A stretch of 64,000 nucleotides of DNA from Ulva prolifera (Eukaryota; Chlorophyta; Ulvophyceae; Ulvales; Ulvaceae): contig CM041199.1 of assembly GCA_023078555.1 (NCBI GenBank), forward strand, positions 5,895,315 to 5,959,314, written 5' to 3'. Numbering within the stretch: the stretch's first letter is position 1; every line of letters begins with the position of its first letter. A program made the position numbers and the translations under genes. Below the pieces are notes generated by a model. It was not told the origin of the DNA, made no database searches, and saw nothing but the letters and a program-made list of their open reading frames with translations. Shown here in pieces: positions 1 through 13,700 of the stretch.

Positions 1-1
1 C

Positions 2-1776
2 CCGCCCCCGGGCTGCCCCGCAGACAACTCCTGCTGCGCGCACCACTGTGCCCCGGACAATCCCTCATGCCACACCAAGTGCCCCACGGACGATCCCTGC
101 TGTGGCGCGCCAGCCACTCCGCAGTGCCCGGTCGACGATGCATGCTGCAACCACCCATGCGCACCCGGCGCGGAGGGCTGCCACGGCAGCTGCCCAGACT
201 CAGATCCATGCTGCGGCGCGCCCCTCCTGCCGCCGTGCCCTGCCGGGGACCCATGCTGCCGCTATGCATGCCCTGCCGAGGATCCGTCCTGCCAGGACGC
301 CTGCGCCGCCGGCGCCTGCTGTGGCAACGTCGTCCCCCCCTGCCCCGCTGACGAGCCCTGCTGCCACCACCCCTGCGGGGACGGCCTCTTTGCTTGCCAC
401 GCCTCCTGCCCGTCTGACGACTTCTGCTGTGCCGCGGCATTCTTGCCCCCGTGTGTCGGTGATCCGTGCTGCTATCACCCCTGCCCAGATGGCAGCTCCA
501 CGTGCCACGACAACTGCCCGGCCGGATCACCATGCTGCAACGCTCCCTTCACGCGCCCGGAGAGTGCGGCCACAACTGGAACTATCTCCTGCCCGCTGGA
601 GAACCCCTGTTGCACGAACCCGTGTCCTGCCGGCTCCCCCAACTGTCACGCGTCTTGTCCAGAGGAGGAACCCTGCTGCGGGGCCGCGGAGATTCTGCCG
701 TGTCCGCAGGACGCGCCCTGCTGCCACAACAAGTGCCCGGACGGCACGGATGCATGTCACAGCGGCTGCGGCGAAGAGGCCCCGTGCTGCGGCGCACCCC
801 CCGACCTCCCCTGCCTCGACGGCGGCTGCTGCCACAACCCGTGCCCCGAGCAGGATCCCCAGTGTCATGCCGCATGCTCCGCGGAGCAGCCGTGCTGCGG
901 CGCACCGTTCCTGCACCCATGCATGTACGATCCATGCTGCTACCACCCGTGTGGGGACGTGGACGCGTGCCATGAAGGCTGCCCCGAAGGGAGCATGTGT
1001 TGCGGGGCGCCGTTCGATGCGAATGCGTATGATGGTGGACACAGCGGCAACGATGATGAGTGCGGTGAGGACAACGTCTGCTGCCGGTGAGCTCCTACGC
1101 CACAGTTCACAATGGCGCTACATCACCCACACCACAGCGCACCATGGCACTGTGTAGCGACTGCAGGATTTCTGCACTGGCGCGTGTGTTGATGCATGCA
1201 TTTGTTGTCCTATGCCTTGTCCTGAAACCGCCTCGAAGCCCATTGTTTCGCGATTTTGTCAATGCTGCAGCCTGAGTGTCTCTCGAGAGACGCCATCTGC
1301 TACGGCCCCCGGCTGATGCCCTTGAGATCATGTGAGCAGTGAGAGGTGACCCAGACTTGATGCTGCACGCAGCACGCATGCATGCAGGAACCCCTGCCCC
1401 GTCACCATGCCCTTCTGCCACGAGCCCTGCCCGGAGGAGGACCCCTGCTGCGGCTGGGAGCCGCCCGGGCCCTGCCCTGAGGACAACGACTGCTGCTACT
1501 CCCCGTGCCCGACGGGCGAGGGCTGCTGCGACGCGCCGCCCGTCCTCGCGTGCCCTCCGGACCGGCCCTGCTGCCACAACCCCTGCCCCGCCGACGCCCC
1601 CGACTGCCACGCGGCCTGCGCGGAGGGCCAGCCCTGCTGTGGCGCACCGTTCTTTGAGCCGTGCCGCAAGGAGGACCCCTGTTGCCACAACCCGTGCGCA
1701 GATGACACGCCGGACTGCCACACGGAATGCCCCGCCGACGTCCGCTGCTGCGGCGCCCCGCTCGTGTACCCCAACG
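2..1776 (+). repeat. Coding array of 13 Cys-rich units of about 36 residues
   Basis: The first two exons encode 13 tandem units of about 36 residues, each with a CC pair, a PCP, a central CH, a second CP, and a closing PCCGAP. Unit 10 is split by the 1087-1387 intron: CCR before it and NPCPVT after it read straight through, which proves the splice. Unit 11 is short. Eight to ten cysteines per unit suggest a disulfide-knotted extracellular stalk. I do not recognise a named family. The array continues past the left edge, so the unit count is a minimum. Confidence 0.85.
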
Positions 1777-4700
1777 GTACCATCGGCGACCCGCCGAGTG
1801 CGCCGGTGGACGGCTCGACCAGTGGGGACGACCAAGCGCTGGCGCCAGGCCCAGGTGAGGACTACCAGGCTCTAACGCCACTTGACGGTGACGGTGCGGT
1901 TGAGCCGCCTGGCCCGGACGCTGCAGAGCCCCCGGATGACTACGCCAATGAGCCTCCCAGCGGTGCACGCCTGCTCACGCTGCGTACCTGCTTGAGTCTA
2001 CGCATGAGCGCATCGCCGGCATACCGTGTACGCTTGGCCACATGCCTGGACTCATATCGACGCAGCTGTGCTTTGCATGTATACGCTACGCCTGGAGAGA
2101 AGCATGTTGCTAGAACGTGTGGCTGACATCACAGCTTGCAATTGCAGGGGCAGCCCAGGTGCCGTGCCCTCAACTGCCACAAGGGTGAAGGCGGCGGCTG
2201 CTGCTGGACCCAGCCGCATGCATACATACATTCGCTGTTGCATCCACGACTCGCGGAATGTTGCAGAACCATTTCCTGAGCTGGACTTTCCTGATGAGGC
2301 TAGCAGCTATGGCTACGGCCCCGATTCATACTACGGGGCGAGCTACGAGGACACCTACTACGCTGAAGGCGAGGGCAGCGGCAGCGTGGACAGCTATTAC
2401 GCTGATGCTGGGCCGTCGCTGTACGAAGAATACTATGCTGCCTACAGCGGCGCGCCAGAGGAGCCGCCGTTGGTTGTGGCGGCGCCCAGCGGCTTGGGCC
2501 CGACAGAGCCGGCTGCCGAGCAGCGCGCGTCCTTCGCGGTTGAGGCATCGCTGCAGCTTGCATCATGCGACAGTGCGGCGGACGTGGCGCTGGCGACGAC
2601 AGAGCTGCTGCAGAGCTCCATGACTGAGTCCCTCGTCACACTAGAGGTGATTCACGTCTGAATTCGCTCTTTTCCGCACATCGGATGCCCATGCCACGTT
2701 ATGGAGTCGAGTTGAAAAAGAAATCAAAACTCATGTCGGAAAAAGCAACAACACAAAAAAGGAAGTGGAGTCAAGTTGCTTTGCCCGATGGCGTGCGGCG
2801 ATTTTGCATTCTGGGTCTGTCTGGAAGTTGTTATTTTAGACCAAAGAACGCAGCAGCGCGACGCCGATACTTTGTATGAACCTTGTGCGCCTGCTGGTGA
2901 CACACGTTGGTAGAAACGGCATGGCGGAACACTCGAGTCCTCATGCGTGCACAAGCAAACACTCTTTTGCACCCACAGCCAACACTCCCTGGTGCGCGAC
3001 TCGCTGCCCAGCCGTGTCAATGCAGTTGTGGCTACAGGTGTCTGACTGCATCGGCGCCTCCGCATCCCGCCGCCGCTCCCTCCTCTCCGCCGCACTCCTC
3101 CTCGAGTGGACCGTCACCACCCCCGCAGCCGCAGCCGCCCAAGCTCAGAGTTCCGTCGTCCTCATCGTCCAGGAGCAGGCCCCGGGGGCCCTCCAGGGCG
3201 CCGGCTTTGCCGTCACCGGCGCTGCGGCCGCCGTGACGGGCAGCGGCCCGAGCATCGCGGCGGTAGAGGTCGTCGACTATGAGACCGGCGAGGTGTTCCA
3301 GGATGGCGTGGCGCCGGTGATCCTGCTGACCGGGGAGCAGGCGATGACGCTGCGGCTGCCGCTGCCGTCCGGCAAGTTTGATGAGCCGGGGTGGACGGCG
3401 GTGGATAATGTCGATGGCGACATCAGCGACCGCTGCAGGGCGAAGTTCCTGAACAGCACGGAGGACTTTCTGGATGTGACGAGCCCTGGCAAGCCGTTAG
3501 TGTGGCGGTGCGCTTCTTGTGGCCTATGTGCCAGAGGCTCTAGCCTGCCCTCAGTCCGTTGTGTCTCTGTGCTTCAGTGCTGGCCCTTGCTGACCCAGAA
3601 TAGGCAAAACGCACGACGCTGCTTGGCCTTGGCCGGCGAATAACATGCCCCTCGTGGGCCTGAATTGGTCCGAACTGGGTGTAAGCAAGTGGCTACTGGT
3701 GGGTGTACCTCCACATGCACTGCTCCCATGGACCATACCATTGCTTTGTTCGGCTGTGCTCTGACAGATGCTCCAAGAGATTTTTGTGATCTTGTTACGG
3801 TGCCAAACGAAACGGCAGTTGCTCGAGCTGATCAGGCACGATGAGCACTCCTAGATGCAAGCACTGCAGGTACACGGTGCCAGGCAAGTTGTGATCAGGC
3901 ACGATGACCACTGCCGCGCCCACTGCAGGTACACTGTGTCAGACAGCTCGGGCAACACCGCGGAGGCCGTCTTCCGGCGGCTGCGCCTCGTCAGCCCGTG
4001 CAGCCCCCCCGAGCGTTGGTGCACTGCGACGCAGGCCTGCTCCTTCAACGGCGTCTGCAGCGCCGCCGCCGCCGGCCTCTCCTCCCTCTCCTCCCTCCTG
4101 TCCTCCCCTGCGTTCGCTGGCCTCTCGCCGCCGGCCTCCGCCGATGACTCCGCAGGGGAAGATGACTACGACTACCTGTACTACGCTGCCGAGGACGGAG
4201 AGGAGGATGCGGTGGCGGACGATGCGGCCGGCGGCACCCTCGTGGACAGCTATGGAGAAGAGGAGTACACATATGAGTACTCTGATGACGACTCGGCGGC
4301 GGTCACCAGTGCCGCAGAGGTTGCTGTTGAGGAGGAGAAGGACGTGGTGGCGCCGGTGGTGCGCGTGGAGAAGCGGCTGGTACGCCCCTGCTGCTGTGAC
4401 ACCCATGCATGTTGGAAATCCAAGTGTGCGGGGACGCAAAGGTGCATGAATCGGCGCAGTCCACTGCATTGTAGAGCAGCACAACAACCCATGCAGCGAC
4501 TATTCACTCCAGCGATACGCTCATGCCCGTCAAAGGTCTAACAGAAACGTGGAGCCGTGAGCAGAGGGCAAGTTGTTGAATGTCATTATCGCATGTTTAT
4601 ATTAACTAAAACTGATAATTTTGATAATTGAATGCTCTACAGGACCAAGCCAAATTTATAATGCTTTCTTAATGTTAAAATGTCAAATTCATAATATAGT

Positions 4701-7700
4701 AAACTCATATATGTATGAAAATACTCAATCACGCAAGGCCGGCGCTGTGCAGGTTCCTGGCACGGCTGTGAAACACACTGACATCGTCGCGACGGCCGGC
4801 GGCGGCAGCACGCTCGCGGTGCGGACCGAGTGGCCCGTCGGCCTGGCCTTTGTGGACGCTGGCGCAACCGCATACGACGCTCGAGATGGCTACCTCCCGG
4901 TATGCACACGCCACGTGCATGTATGGCATGCAAGTGCACATTTTCTCTTCCCGGGAGTGCAGGCTGCTGCAACTGCTTGCATGACACTGCGTGCACACGG
5001 CGGCTGTGACGGCCTTTGGTGCCGGTGGCTCCTCCGCATCCATTGTGGCTGCTGTTCTTCGGCCGGCGTCGAGCCGTGATGGCACACAGTCTGTTGAGAC
5101 CGGACAGCCCTCTGCCCTGGCCCACAGCGTCGTGCCGTGCAGATCTCGTCTGTGCAAGTCTCGGGTGGCGGTGCTCGCCAGGCGGCGGTCAGCACAGACA
5201 CGCCGCGGACAGAGGCGGCTGCGCTGTGGCTGCAGTACACCGCGACCGATGCTGCTGGCAACGTCGGGGTCGGCCTGCGGCAGGTGCTGGTGGTGTGTCC
5301 TGGGGAGGAGATGGTGTGCTTCGAGGACGACAGCGCGCGGCCCAGCGCGTGCTCGGTCGGTGGCCGCTGCATTGATGCTTCACTGGCCGGGGCTCTGGGC
5401 GAGCAAGCAATGCGAGGTCCGGCCCTCCGCCTCGAGCCCCTCTCAAGGCCAGCGTCTGTGGGGATGTGTGGGACGTTGCTTGTGTGCTTCACATGTATGG
5501 GGGGATGTCATGCATGTGCCAGTCAGAGGGTATGTTGCGCTCCAGAAAGCCTTGGCATGGGGACATTGCTGCGCCTGAAGTCCTCGACATACCTGCAGCA
5601 GCCGACGCTGCCTGTCATACCTCACGTTCGATCACTTTCCATGGTTCCTTTGTGATCCGTTGATGAGCCGAGATTTGAGTGTTTTTCCTCCCGGACAAAA
5701 CACAGCAACTCTAGCTGCGCTGTTCCTGCTTTGGCTATGCGAACAGGTTGCCGGCTCAAGTCCCCCAGGGCTCTGCCACTTCAGTGCAACCAAGGTGGAA
5801 ATGACTACTTGAGAGCTCTTTTCATGGAGTGGTCATTGTAGTCGTGCCTTAAGTTGCCATGCAGGTGCGGTTAGCCTTGCGGCTGTGTCGTAGCCCGGCT
5901 TGCGAGCTGTGTTGTGCGCTGATATTCTCTTCGCGAGGTGTTGTTGTTTGACTAGTGATCCGCCATACAATGGCCCGTGGTCTTGTGAATTGGTCAAAGG
6001 TGGAGCTGACGGCCTCTGTGTGCAGCGTCCGGTGAGGAGGCGCAGCTCCTCGCCCGCACTCCTCCAGAGCTCCGGCTGCGGGGGCCCTCCACGGTGTCCA
6101 CGCTCGCCGCCTCGCTGCCAAAGCCATACGCGCTGTGCCCGCGAAACGCTCCCGCCGACCTGGTGTGCGACCCGGGCATCGCGGCGGCAGTCGACGAGGT
6201 CGAGGGGGACCTCCTCAGCATCGGCTTCGTCACCGCCTGCGGCCCGGCTTCCTACCTGGCTGCCGTCGGCCTGGCTGGCTGCACGCACGTCAAGCTGGAC
6301 GTCCCGGGGACCTACATGGTCTCGTTTTCGGTGACCAACTCAGAGGTGTGTGGGCTGGCCGCGGTCTCCTTGGGGGTCCCGGATGCAGCCTGTGTGATGA
6401 GCATGATGTGACAACCCCACCATTCCCACAGGCATGGAGTTGTTGGGAAGCCCTTCATTTGTGAGTGTACAGCGAAGTTGTGATGAAGATGGCCACCTGC
6501 CAGCATGCGTGTGCTGTCAATGCTGTCATGTTTTATTTGTTCCACGGCCGTGCGTAAGCTTGCGTGGTGACTGAGACTGTTCACGGCTTGCGCATGGAAG
6601 TGGAGCTTGCAGGGCATGACAGCCACCACAGCTCGCAAGATCGTCGTGAGGCCGTGGTGTCCCCCAGGGCAGGTCTCGTGTCAGGACGGTGCTTGTGCTC
6701 CCGTGTGCGCAGAGAGCCTGTCCCCAGAGACTGCTGTGGAGGCCCAAGACACAGAAGAGAACACGGCCCCGATGGTGTGTGTCCATCACGCACACGCTGC
6801 CTGTTCTTTCAGAATGCAAACACGGCCGTAGCCGGGCATACATTGCGGTCAATGCCCCTAGCCAGGGCCAGTAGTAGCTCCCTGCGTACCACTCTGGCTG
6901 GACATCGCACTCTGTGTGATGTCACGACTACAGAGTATGGCATGTGGTGCTGGTTGACGCTATCAAGGTCGATCAGGCTATTGACAAGTATAATCAACTT
7001 CAGCTCGCTTCACTTACACTGTGGCTGTATCCTCCGCAGTCACTGCCAGCCTGCAGATGTCACTTGCTCGGATAGCGTGAATGACGTCCCTCGTCGTCCC
7101 GGCGCATCGTGAGGCATCTTGCCGCACCGGCAGTCCACATGCAGATAGAGCTCCGGCCGATCCCATGGGGATCCTCAGTCTTCACCACCGTCGCGATGCT
7201 CCCATACCAGAGGAACGCCACCTTCTCCCGGTGCACCGGCAGGCGGCAGCCCACCCAGCAGGCCCCCTGCGACCCCGGCGCCGCCGCGGTCGACGCGCAG
7301 GACGGGGACCTCTCGTTGAGGGTGACCATCACGCCGGCCGTGGTCTCGCTGGAGGCCCCTGTGGGCACCCGCGTGCGGCTGGCTTACCGTGTCGACGACG
7401 ACGGCATCCCGCGCCGCAGTGCGGCCGCGTTCCGCATCATTGAGATCGTGTCCCCCTGCACCGGCGGCCAGTACTTCTGCGACGGGGAGTGCCTGCAAGT
7501 GCGTCCTGATGTTGCCGTGGTGACTATCCTGTAGCCACCACTTTTCACTCATCAGTGTTCGCCGTTCATGCCCTGTCTGGGTGGGCTTCAAGGGCAGCTG
7601 CAAGCATCTTTCTCCTGGTCTCCGAATGTCTGTGATCCAGCCGTGTGTCTCGCTGTCATCCATCCATTGTGGATACTGGAAGCACGTCTCTCACACATGT

Positions 7701-10700
7701 CTCATTCCAGCTCTAATGCAACACAGACACGAGCGCCTGTTAGATCGGCCCTTAGCACAGACACTGTTTTCACGCGCTACAGATACCGTGCTCAGCGCTC
7801 AGCACCATAAACAAACCAGAGGAAGCCGCCACGCCTGCTCCGCTGCCGCCGACCATCCACCTCACGCAGTCCCTGCCGCCTGGCACTGCCACCAGCGACC
7901 CCCTTGTCACCCCCTACGGCGCCATCGATGCCCTCTCCCTCCAGTCCTGCACCTCAGCTCAAGCGCCAGCCAATGCATCGAGTGAGCAGCTCTCCGCCCT
8001 CACCATGCAGTCCTGTGCCGCGTACGCCGTCAACGCCTCCGGAGCACCGACGGCACCAGTCACCGTAGCCCTGGCGGCGTCGTACTGCGACTCTGCGGCC
8101 TGCGTCGCCTGCGCCACGGACGCCTTCGCCGCCGGGCTGTGCCTCCCGGGAGTGTACGTGTTTGCGTACACCGCGCCGGCGGGCCCATACGCATGGGGCA
8201 ACGGCACCGCTGCGCCGCCGTCGGTTGTGCTTCTGGCGGTCGCGGTCGCCGAGGTGGGGGGATTCTCCGTACAGATTGACTTTCCGGCGGACAGCGCGGA
8301 GGCGGCGGCTGCACTCGCCGAGGCCCTTGCGGGTGACGCAGCGCTGCTCGCTGCCGTCGCGGCCGACGTGCAGGCCCAGGCGCTGGCATCTCTCAACGCA
8401 ACGGCAGCCGGGAACGGCACCGGGGGGGTGCTGGATGTGACCGTGGCCGCGCCGCGGGTGCTCCCCCCGGCCCCCTCTGGCGATGCGGGCGCGTACATTG
8501 TGTCTCTGGAGGTGGGAGTGGAGTTCCGGTATGTTCCCGGCCTGCAGAGCTATCGCTCCGCGTGGCCACAGGGGGCAACAAATGCGACAGGCTCACCGAG
8601 TGCGCCTGCCTCGGGCAGAAGGCTCTTGATGCACAGCTCCAGCGTGCCGCGGCACAGCCTGGCGCTGCAGAGGCATTCCGGGGGCAAGCGTGCAGCTGGG
8701 AGGGCACCTCTGGCCAGGGCCATGCGTGGTGCTGGCCGGCTCACTGCGGCCGGGCCTGGGTCACCAGTTCTGGGCGGCTGGGAGGGGCCGTCGCGTGCTT
8801 TGCTGGCGTTTCCGGGCCGCTCCCTGCAGCAGGCGACCCTGCTTGGACTGCAGAGCCTGCTTGTCGGTGTGCCTTCCTCCGCACCGCGCTGATCTCTTTT
8901 GTCGGCAGCATGCCCTCACTGCATGCAGCAATGTCGATTCGTGTCAACGTGTTGATTTTCTTCTTATTCTTCTTCTTTCCCTCCAGGTCAATTTTTTTAT
9001 TTGCTAGCCTTGTCCTGTAGTGGACGTTAGAGATCCAGGCAACTGGGACCACATGCTGGCATGCGCTTTCTGGGTCGAACCTGGCCGCCGACACTGGGAG
9101 GGGTATACCCCCCAAGTGGGTATACGTATGCACAGCCTGGCCGCACTGAACAAGCTCACGGACATGCTGCATCCCACCCCTTCGCGGCCTGCCGATACAG
9201 CCGCCCTGGCCGACACCTTTGCCTCACAAGCACCAACGTTGTGAATGTGCACAACGTTTGTGGCACGTGCAGAGCTTGCGAGCAACGCCAACGGCATCGC
9301 GTCCAGCGCAGCGTCCACGGCGGCAGGCTCGCCGTCCGCTGCAGGCGCCTCGGGCTCGCCATCGGGCAGTGCCTCAAGCCCGCAGTCAAGCACCCCTGAG
9401 GTCACACCCGAGACGGTGCTGCGCACTGCCATTGCAGCGTCCATGACCCGGATCTCAGAGAGCCTCGTGCAAGTGCGCCCCTGCCATCCTGTGTTGGCGG
9501 TCGTTGAATGCGTGCGGCATCAGAACATCTCTGCCCCACGACTAGTGTGCCTTTTCAAGTTGTGCGGGCGCCCTCGCTACTGCTGTGTATCAGCTTCTTC
9601 TTGGCCGTGATGCACCGCGATCTCCTGCGCTGATTATCTCTGACTACCTCTCTCGTTTCCCTGAAATCTTGTCAATCATAACTCCGCAGGATCTTTAGTC
9701 TGTTCTTAAAACAGTGGGAGCGATCGTCACACTACAGACCTGACACCTGATCGCAATGTCCCTATTAGGCTATGTAATCATGAGAATGTACCTACGTACG
9801 TATATGCGTACGCTGACATTTTTGGCCGGCTGCAGTCATCGTTGCAGCTCGTTGGAGTCCTCCTGACCGACCTCCCGGAGCTGGAGGCCTTGAGCGACCC
9901 CAACACTGGCTCCGAGCTGCAGCGCTTCATCAACATCCGCGACGCCTGGGAGGCCTTCTCTGATGACACCGCCCAGCTCATGGTGCGCCCCGCCCTGCAC
10001 CCTGAGCGTCCTCCTCCTCACCGCTGTACACTGCCTCCGCCAGATCGTAATGAATTTATATTGGCCACAAAGCAATGCCCTTCGCCCGTGGCACCCGCAT
10101 GTCATAGGCCTTTCACTTGAAGTCATGTTGCTGTGGAATTCTTCTGTTCCACACAATGTGGCAGTGCTCAATTTGTCTGAGCCAGCAAAAGGAATGCTGC
10201 TGGACAACCGTGAGCTCAGTTGGTTCTACGGCGCACCCTGCGCGGTGCCTGTCTGACCTGTTTGGTCTTGACTGCTGCAGGAGGGCCGCGATGCGACGAT
10301 CGCCGCGGTCGCCAACACGATGGCGCGGCTGCTGCAGCAGGTGGACGCGCTCACCGCGAGCCTCTCCGACACCGCCCGCGAAGCGGCCGTCACCATCCTC
10401 GCCTCCAACATGCAGGCCATGAACCTCGCGCTCGGCGACGCCGCGGAGGTGCGCGGCCTGGCCGTCGACCTCGCGGCGGTGCTCGCAGGGGACGTCACCG
10501 GCGACGCGTACCTGCGCGCCGCCGCGGAACTCATATGCATGCAGGAGCGCCGCGTTGACACGCAGGTGCGCACCGCCCGCCTTGACGTCCGTGGTGTCGG
10601 CGGGACAACAGTGTGCAGGCTCCAGGTGATGACCGAACTTCGGTCACCGAATGGCAGCTCTCACATCAAGTGCAGTTGCGGCTGCGTGAGTGGTACTAGC

Positions 10701-13700
10701 CGCCCAGCGGTGCAGACGGCATGCGGTCCGTGTGTTGCATTGGGGGACATGTTCGGGGTCCTCCGGCTGGTAAATGTGTCTTGCTGTGGCAAGAAGCGTG
10801 CGTCTGCTGCCGAGATGTTGGTCACTCGTGTTCCGGGAGGGCGACACGGTTCACTATGGCGCAGCGCGCTGCCGCGGTGCCGCCACATGCTTAAGTGCAC
10901 CTCTGCGGCCACTGCTGATACCCATGAAGATGCTGGAATGCTGTGCAGCTGCCTTGCGCAAGGTTCGCAGCAGTAGCTTCTGACGGTGTTGCGGCTTCCG
11001 GCTGTGCAACATGCTCCGCAGCGTGCAACATGTGCAGGTCTACTTCGAGATGCCGAGGCTGATGGGCAGCGCCAGCCGCGCCGCCGGCAGCGGACGCCGG
11101 CTGCAACAGGCGCGTGCCAAGGCCACTGGCACCGTCGTCACCGGGTCAAACAGGGACGGCCAGCCGCTGCGGACGCGGCAGCTCTTCGACAGGCGCGCCC
11201 CCTGGCTGCATGCACTCATGCCCACCGCGCACGTTCCCTCCCACCACGCGTATCACCCTCATGAGGCCTCGAGTCCAGAAGCGTACATACCCTCGTATGC
11301 AGGAACGGAATCGCGCGGGATAATTGTTTGGTTAATTGGTTTTTGAGGTGTTGATCATGCCCGCCACACACTCACCTGTCCTGTGTGCATCAAGTGTTGC
11401 ATGGCAGCGAAGTGAACACCAGCCACAACTGCTTGTCAAGGTGTGGCAGTCCAGTGGTGTAGCGGTCATGTCACTGGACTGCCACAAAAGCTGGGTGTCC
11501 TCTGAGATTGAGGCTGGTCAATTCGCAACTTCCCCAGTCCGTCGACTTCATCACCAATCCAACCAGGAACTTTCCCTGGATCCTGAGGTGACCTCACAAC
11601 ATGACACGAGTGGCCGCGACACCATGTGCAAGGCAGGGATCGAACCGCCGATATCGGGTTCCCCAGTTTTTGTGGCGGTCCAGTGGTGTAGCGGTCATAC
11701 CAGTATGATATGACCGCTGTACCACTGGACCTGTGCAGGCGTCTTGTGTCCATTTTGACGCGGCCGCTGTTCCACTGAGTAGCTGCACGAATTCATCGCC
11801 CGTCAGCCTTTCCTCTGCATGTGTGCATCAAGCAGCCCTGCCAGAGCAGTGATGGGGTGTACAAGGAGCGTCGTAGCCCGCATGTGTGCAACGCCGTCTG
11901 CCTGCAGGAGCACGACGCTCGTGGGCGGCATGCTGCTGCACCTCCAGCGCCACCCCGCGACGCCCCTGCTGGCCGCCGAGCGCTGCACGAACGACACCGA
12001 GGTGCTCGAGGCGCTCCGCGTGCGGGCCCGCACGGCGCCCTCCGACACCCGCCCGGCGCTGCTGCGCTGGCTCTTCCCGCTGAACCTGGACGAGCGCTCG
12101 CCGAAGGACTTCACGACGCTGGAGGACAGCCTGGCGTGGGCGGACGTGGAGGAGCTGTGCATTGCCGCGGTGGGCGAGGCCTTCTACCGGCAGCTTCAGC
12201 AGGGCACTGAGCCGTTTGGTGCGATGCTGGAGCGGGATATGTGCTTGCAGGGGTGCATGACAACCGGTTCCCCGCACCAATTGTGGGACGATAGAAAAGA
12301 TTCGGTGAGGCAAGGTGTCCAATGTCCAAGCATGGTTTCTACAAGTTTGTATGAGGTCCAGCCCGGCAGCCCGCCTGCGGTATCCGGCGTGCGGGCTCGT
12401 CTGTCCTGCTCTGACACCTCGAGTCTGAGTACAGCATGATGGCAGTGCATGGGACATCCCAAGGCGGCAAGAGAACTGCGGGTACATGTCAATATGTCTG
12501 GCCCTCCGTGGTCGTGGCGTCTGCTTCAGATGTGCCTGGGGCATGGGAGATGCTCACAAGCTACCACTGACGAGACTGCTTCCTGCAACATCGCAAAACA
12601 AATTTTGACGGGATCCACAACATTCTGGAACTGAAGCATGCAACATCTGTACTTCTGTCAGACTTTGACAACACTGTATCGCTACCTTGACTTGACAGCT
12701 GCGGCAAGTGGTCGCTGCATGCGAACTCAGCTCAACCTGCAGTGCCATGTGCATGTGCTGCAGGCATCGCGCCCATCGTCAACCCCGCCTCCAGCCTCTA
12801 CAACGACGAGGCCTTCCGCACAAAGGACCTCCTCTTTGACACCGCAGACCCCCAGGCCACCACCCCCGCCGGCCTGCCGTACGCCTTCCGCCCGCTGCCG
12901 TTCCCCGGCTTCCCCGCCGGCTACGCGCTGTGGTTCGACATGAGCCTGCCGCAGGCGATCACGCAGCACCGGCTCGAGTACCTGCGCGCCGCGTCGTTCT
13001 TCTCGCCGCGGCGCGCCGCCACCGCGACGCTGCAGTTCGCAGGGATCGACGTGCAGCGGTCGACGGTGGCGCTCGCGCGGCTGCGCCTGCACTGGGATGC
13101 CGGCGGCACGATCCAGGGGACAGTGTCGATCGTGGGGATGCCGCTGACGGCAACGTCCGCGACGGCCTGGGTGCGCACGGCCCCGCACATCATGGAGCAG
13201 AACAGGCGCGGTGGGGCTGCCACTGGCCTCCCTTGTGCGGCCAGATCCGCTACCTCCGGAGTAGTTCTACCCTGGCTTGTGAGCGGGGAGAAACCTCAGA
13301 GAGGCTGGCGTGCCTCCAGCCCACTGTATGAGCTGTTTGTCAGTGCAGTGTCACCTGGAAGGCTTTCGTGGGACACTCATACCCCCGCAGAACACCCGTG
13401 AGGCACCGTTTGTCACCAACACAACAATCAACATGAGCTCAGGCCGTTGCATGGCAAACTACTGAGCCAGACTGCGCCGCGCCGGACACACAGTTGCTCC
13501 GACACCCAGTTCCGCGCTAAGGCGCGCATTGCGGGCTGCAGGACGGCTTCATGCGGGCGGTGCCGATCGTGCTGCTCGCGGCGTGCTGCCTCATCCTCCT
13601 CGCCGTCCGCGTCGGCGTGCTCCTGCAGACGGTCCTCAGCCCGCCGGCGGCGCCGCGGGACGCGGCGGCGGTGTCGCAGGAGAGCGCCCGCGCCGCGCAG

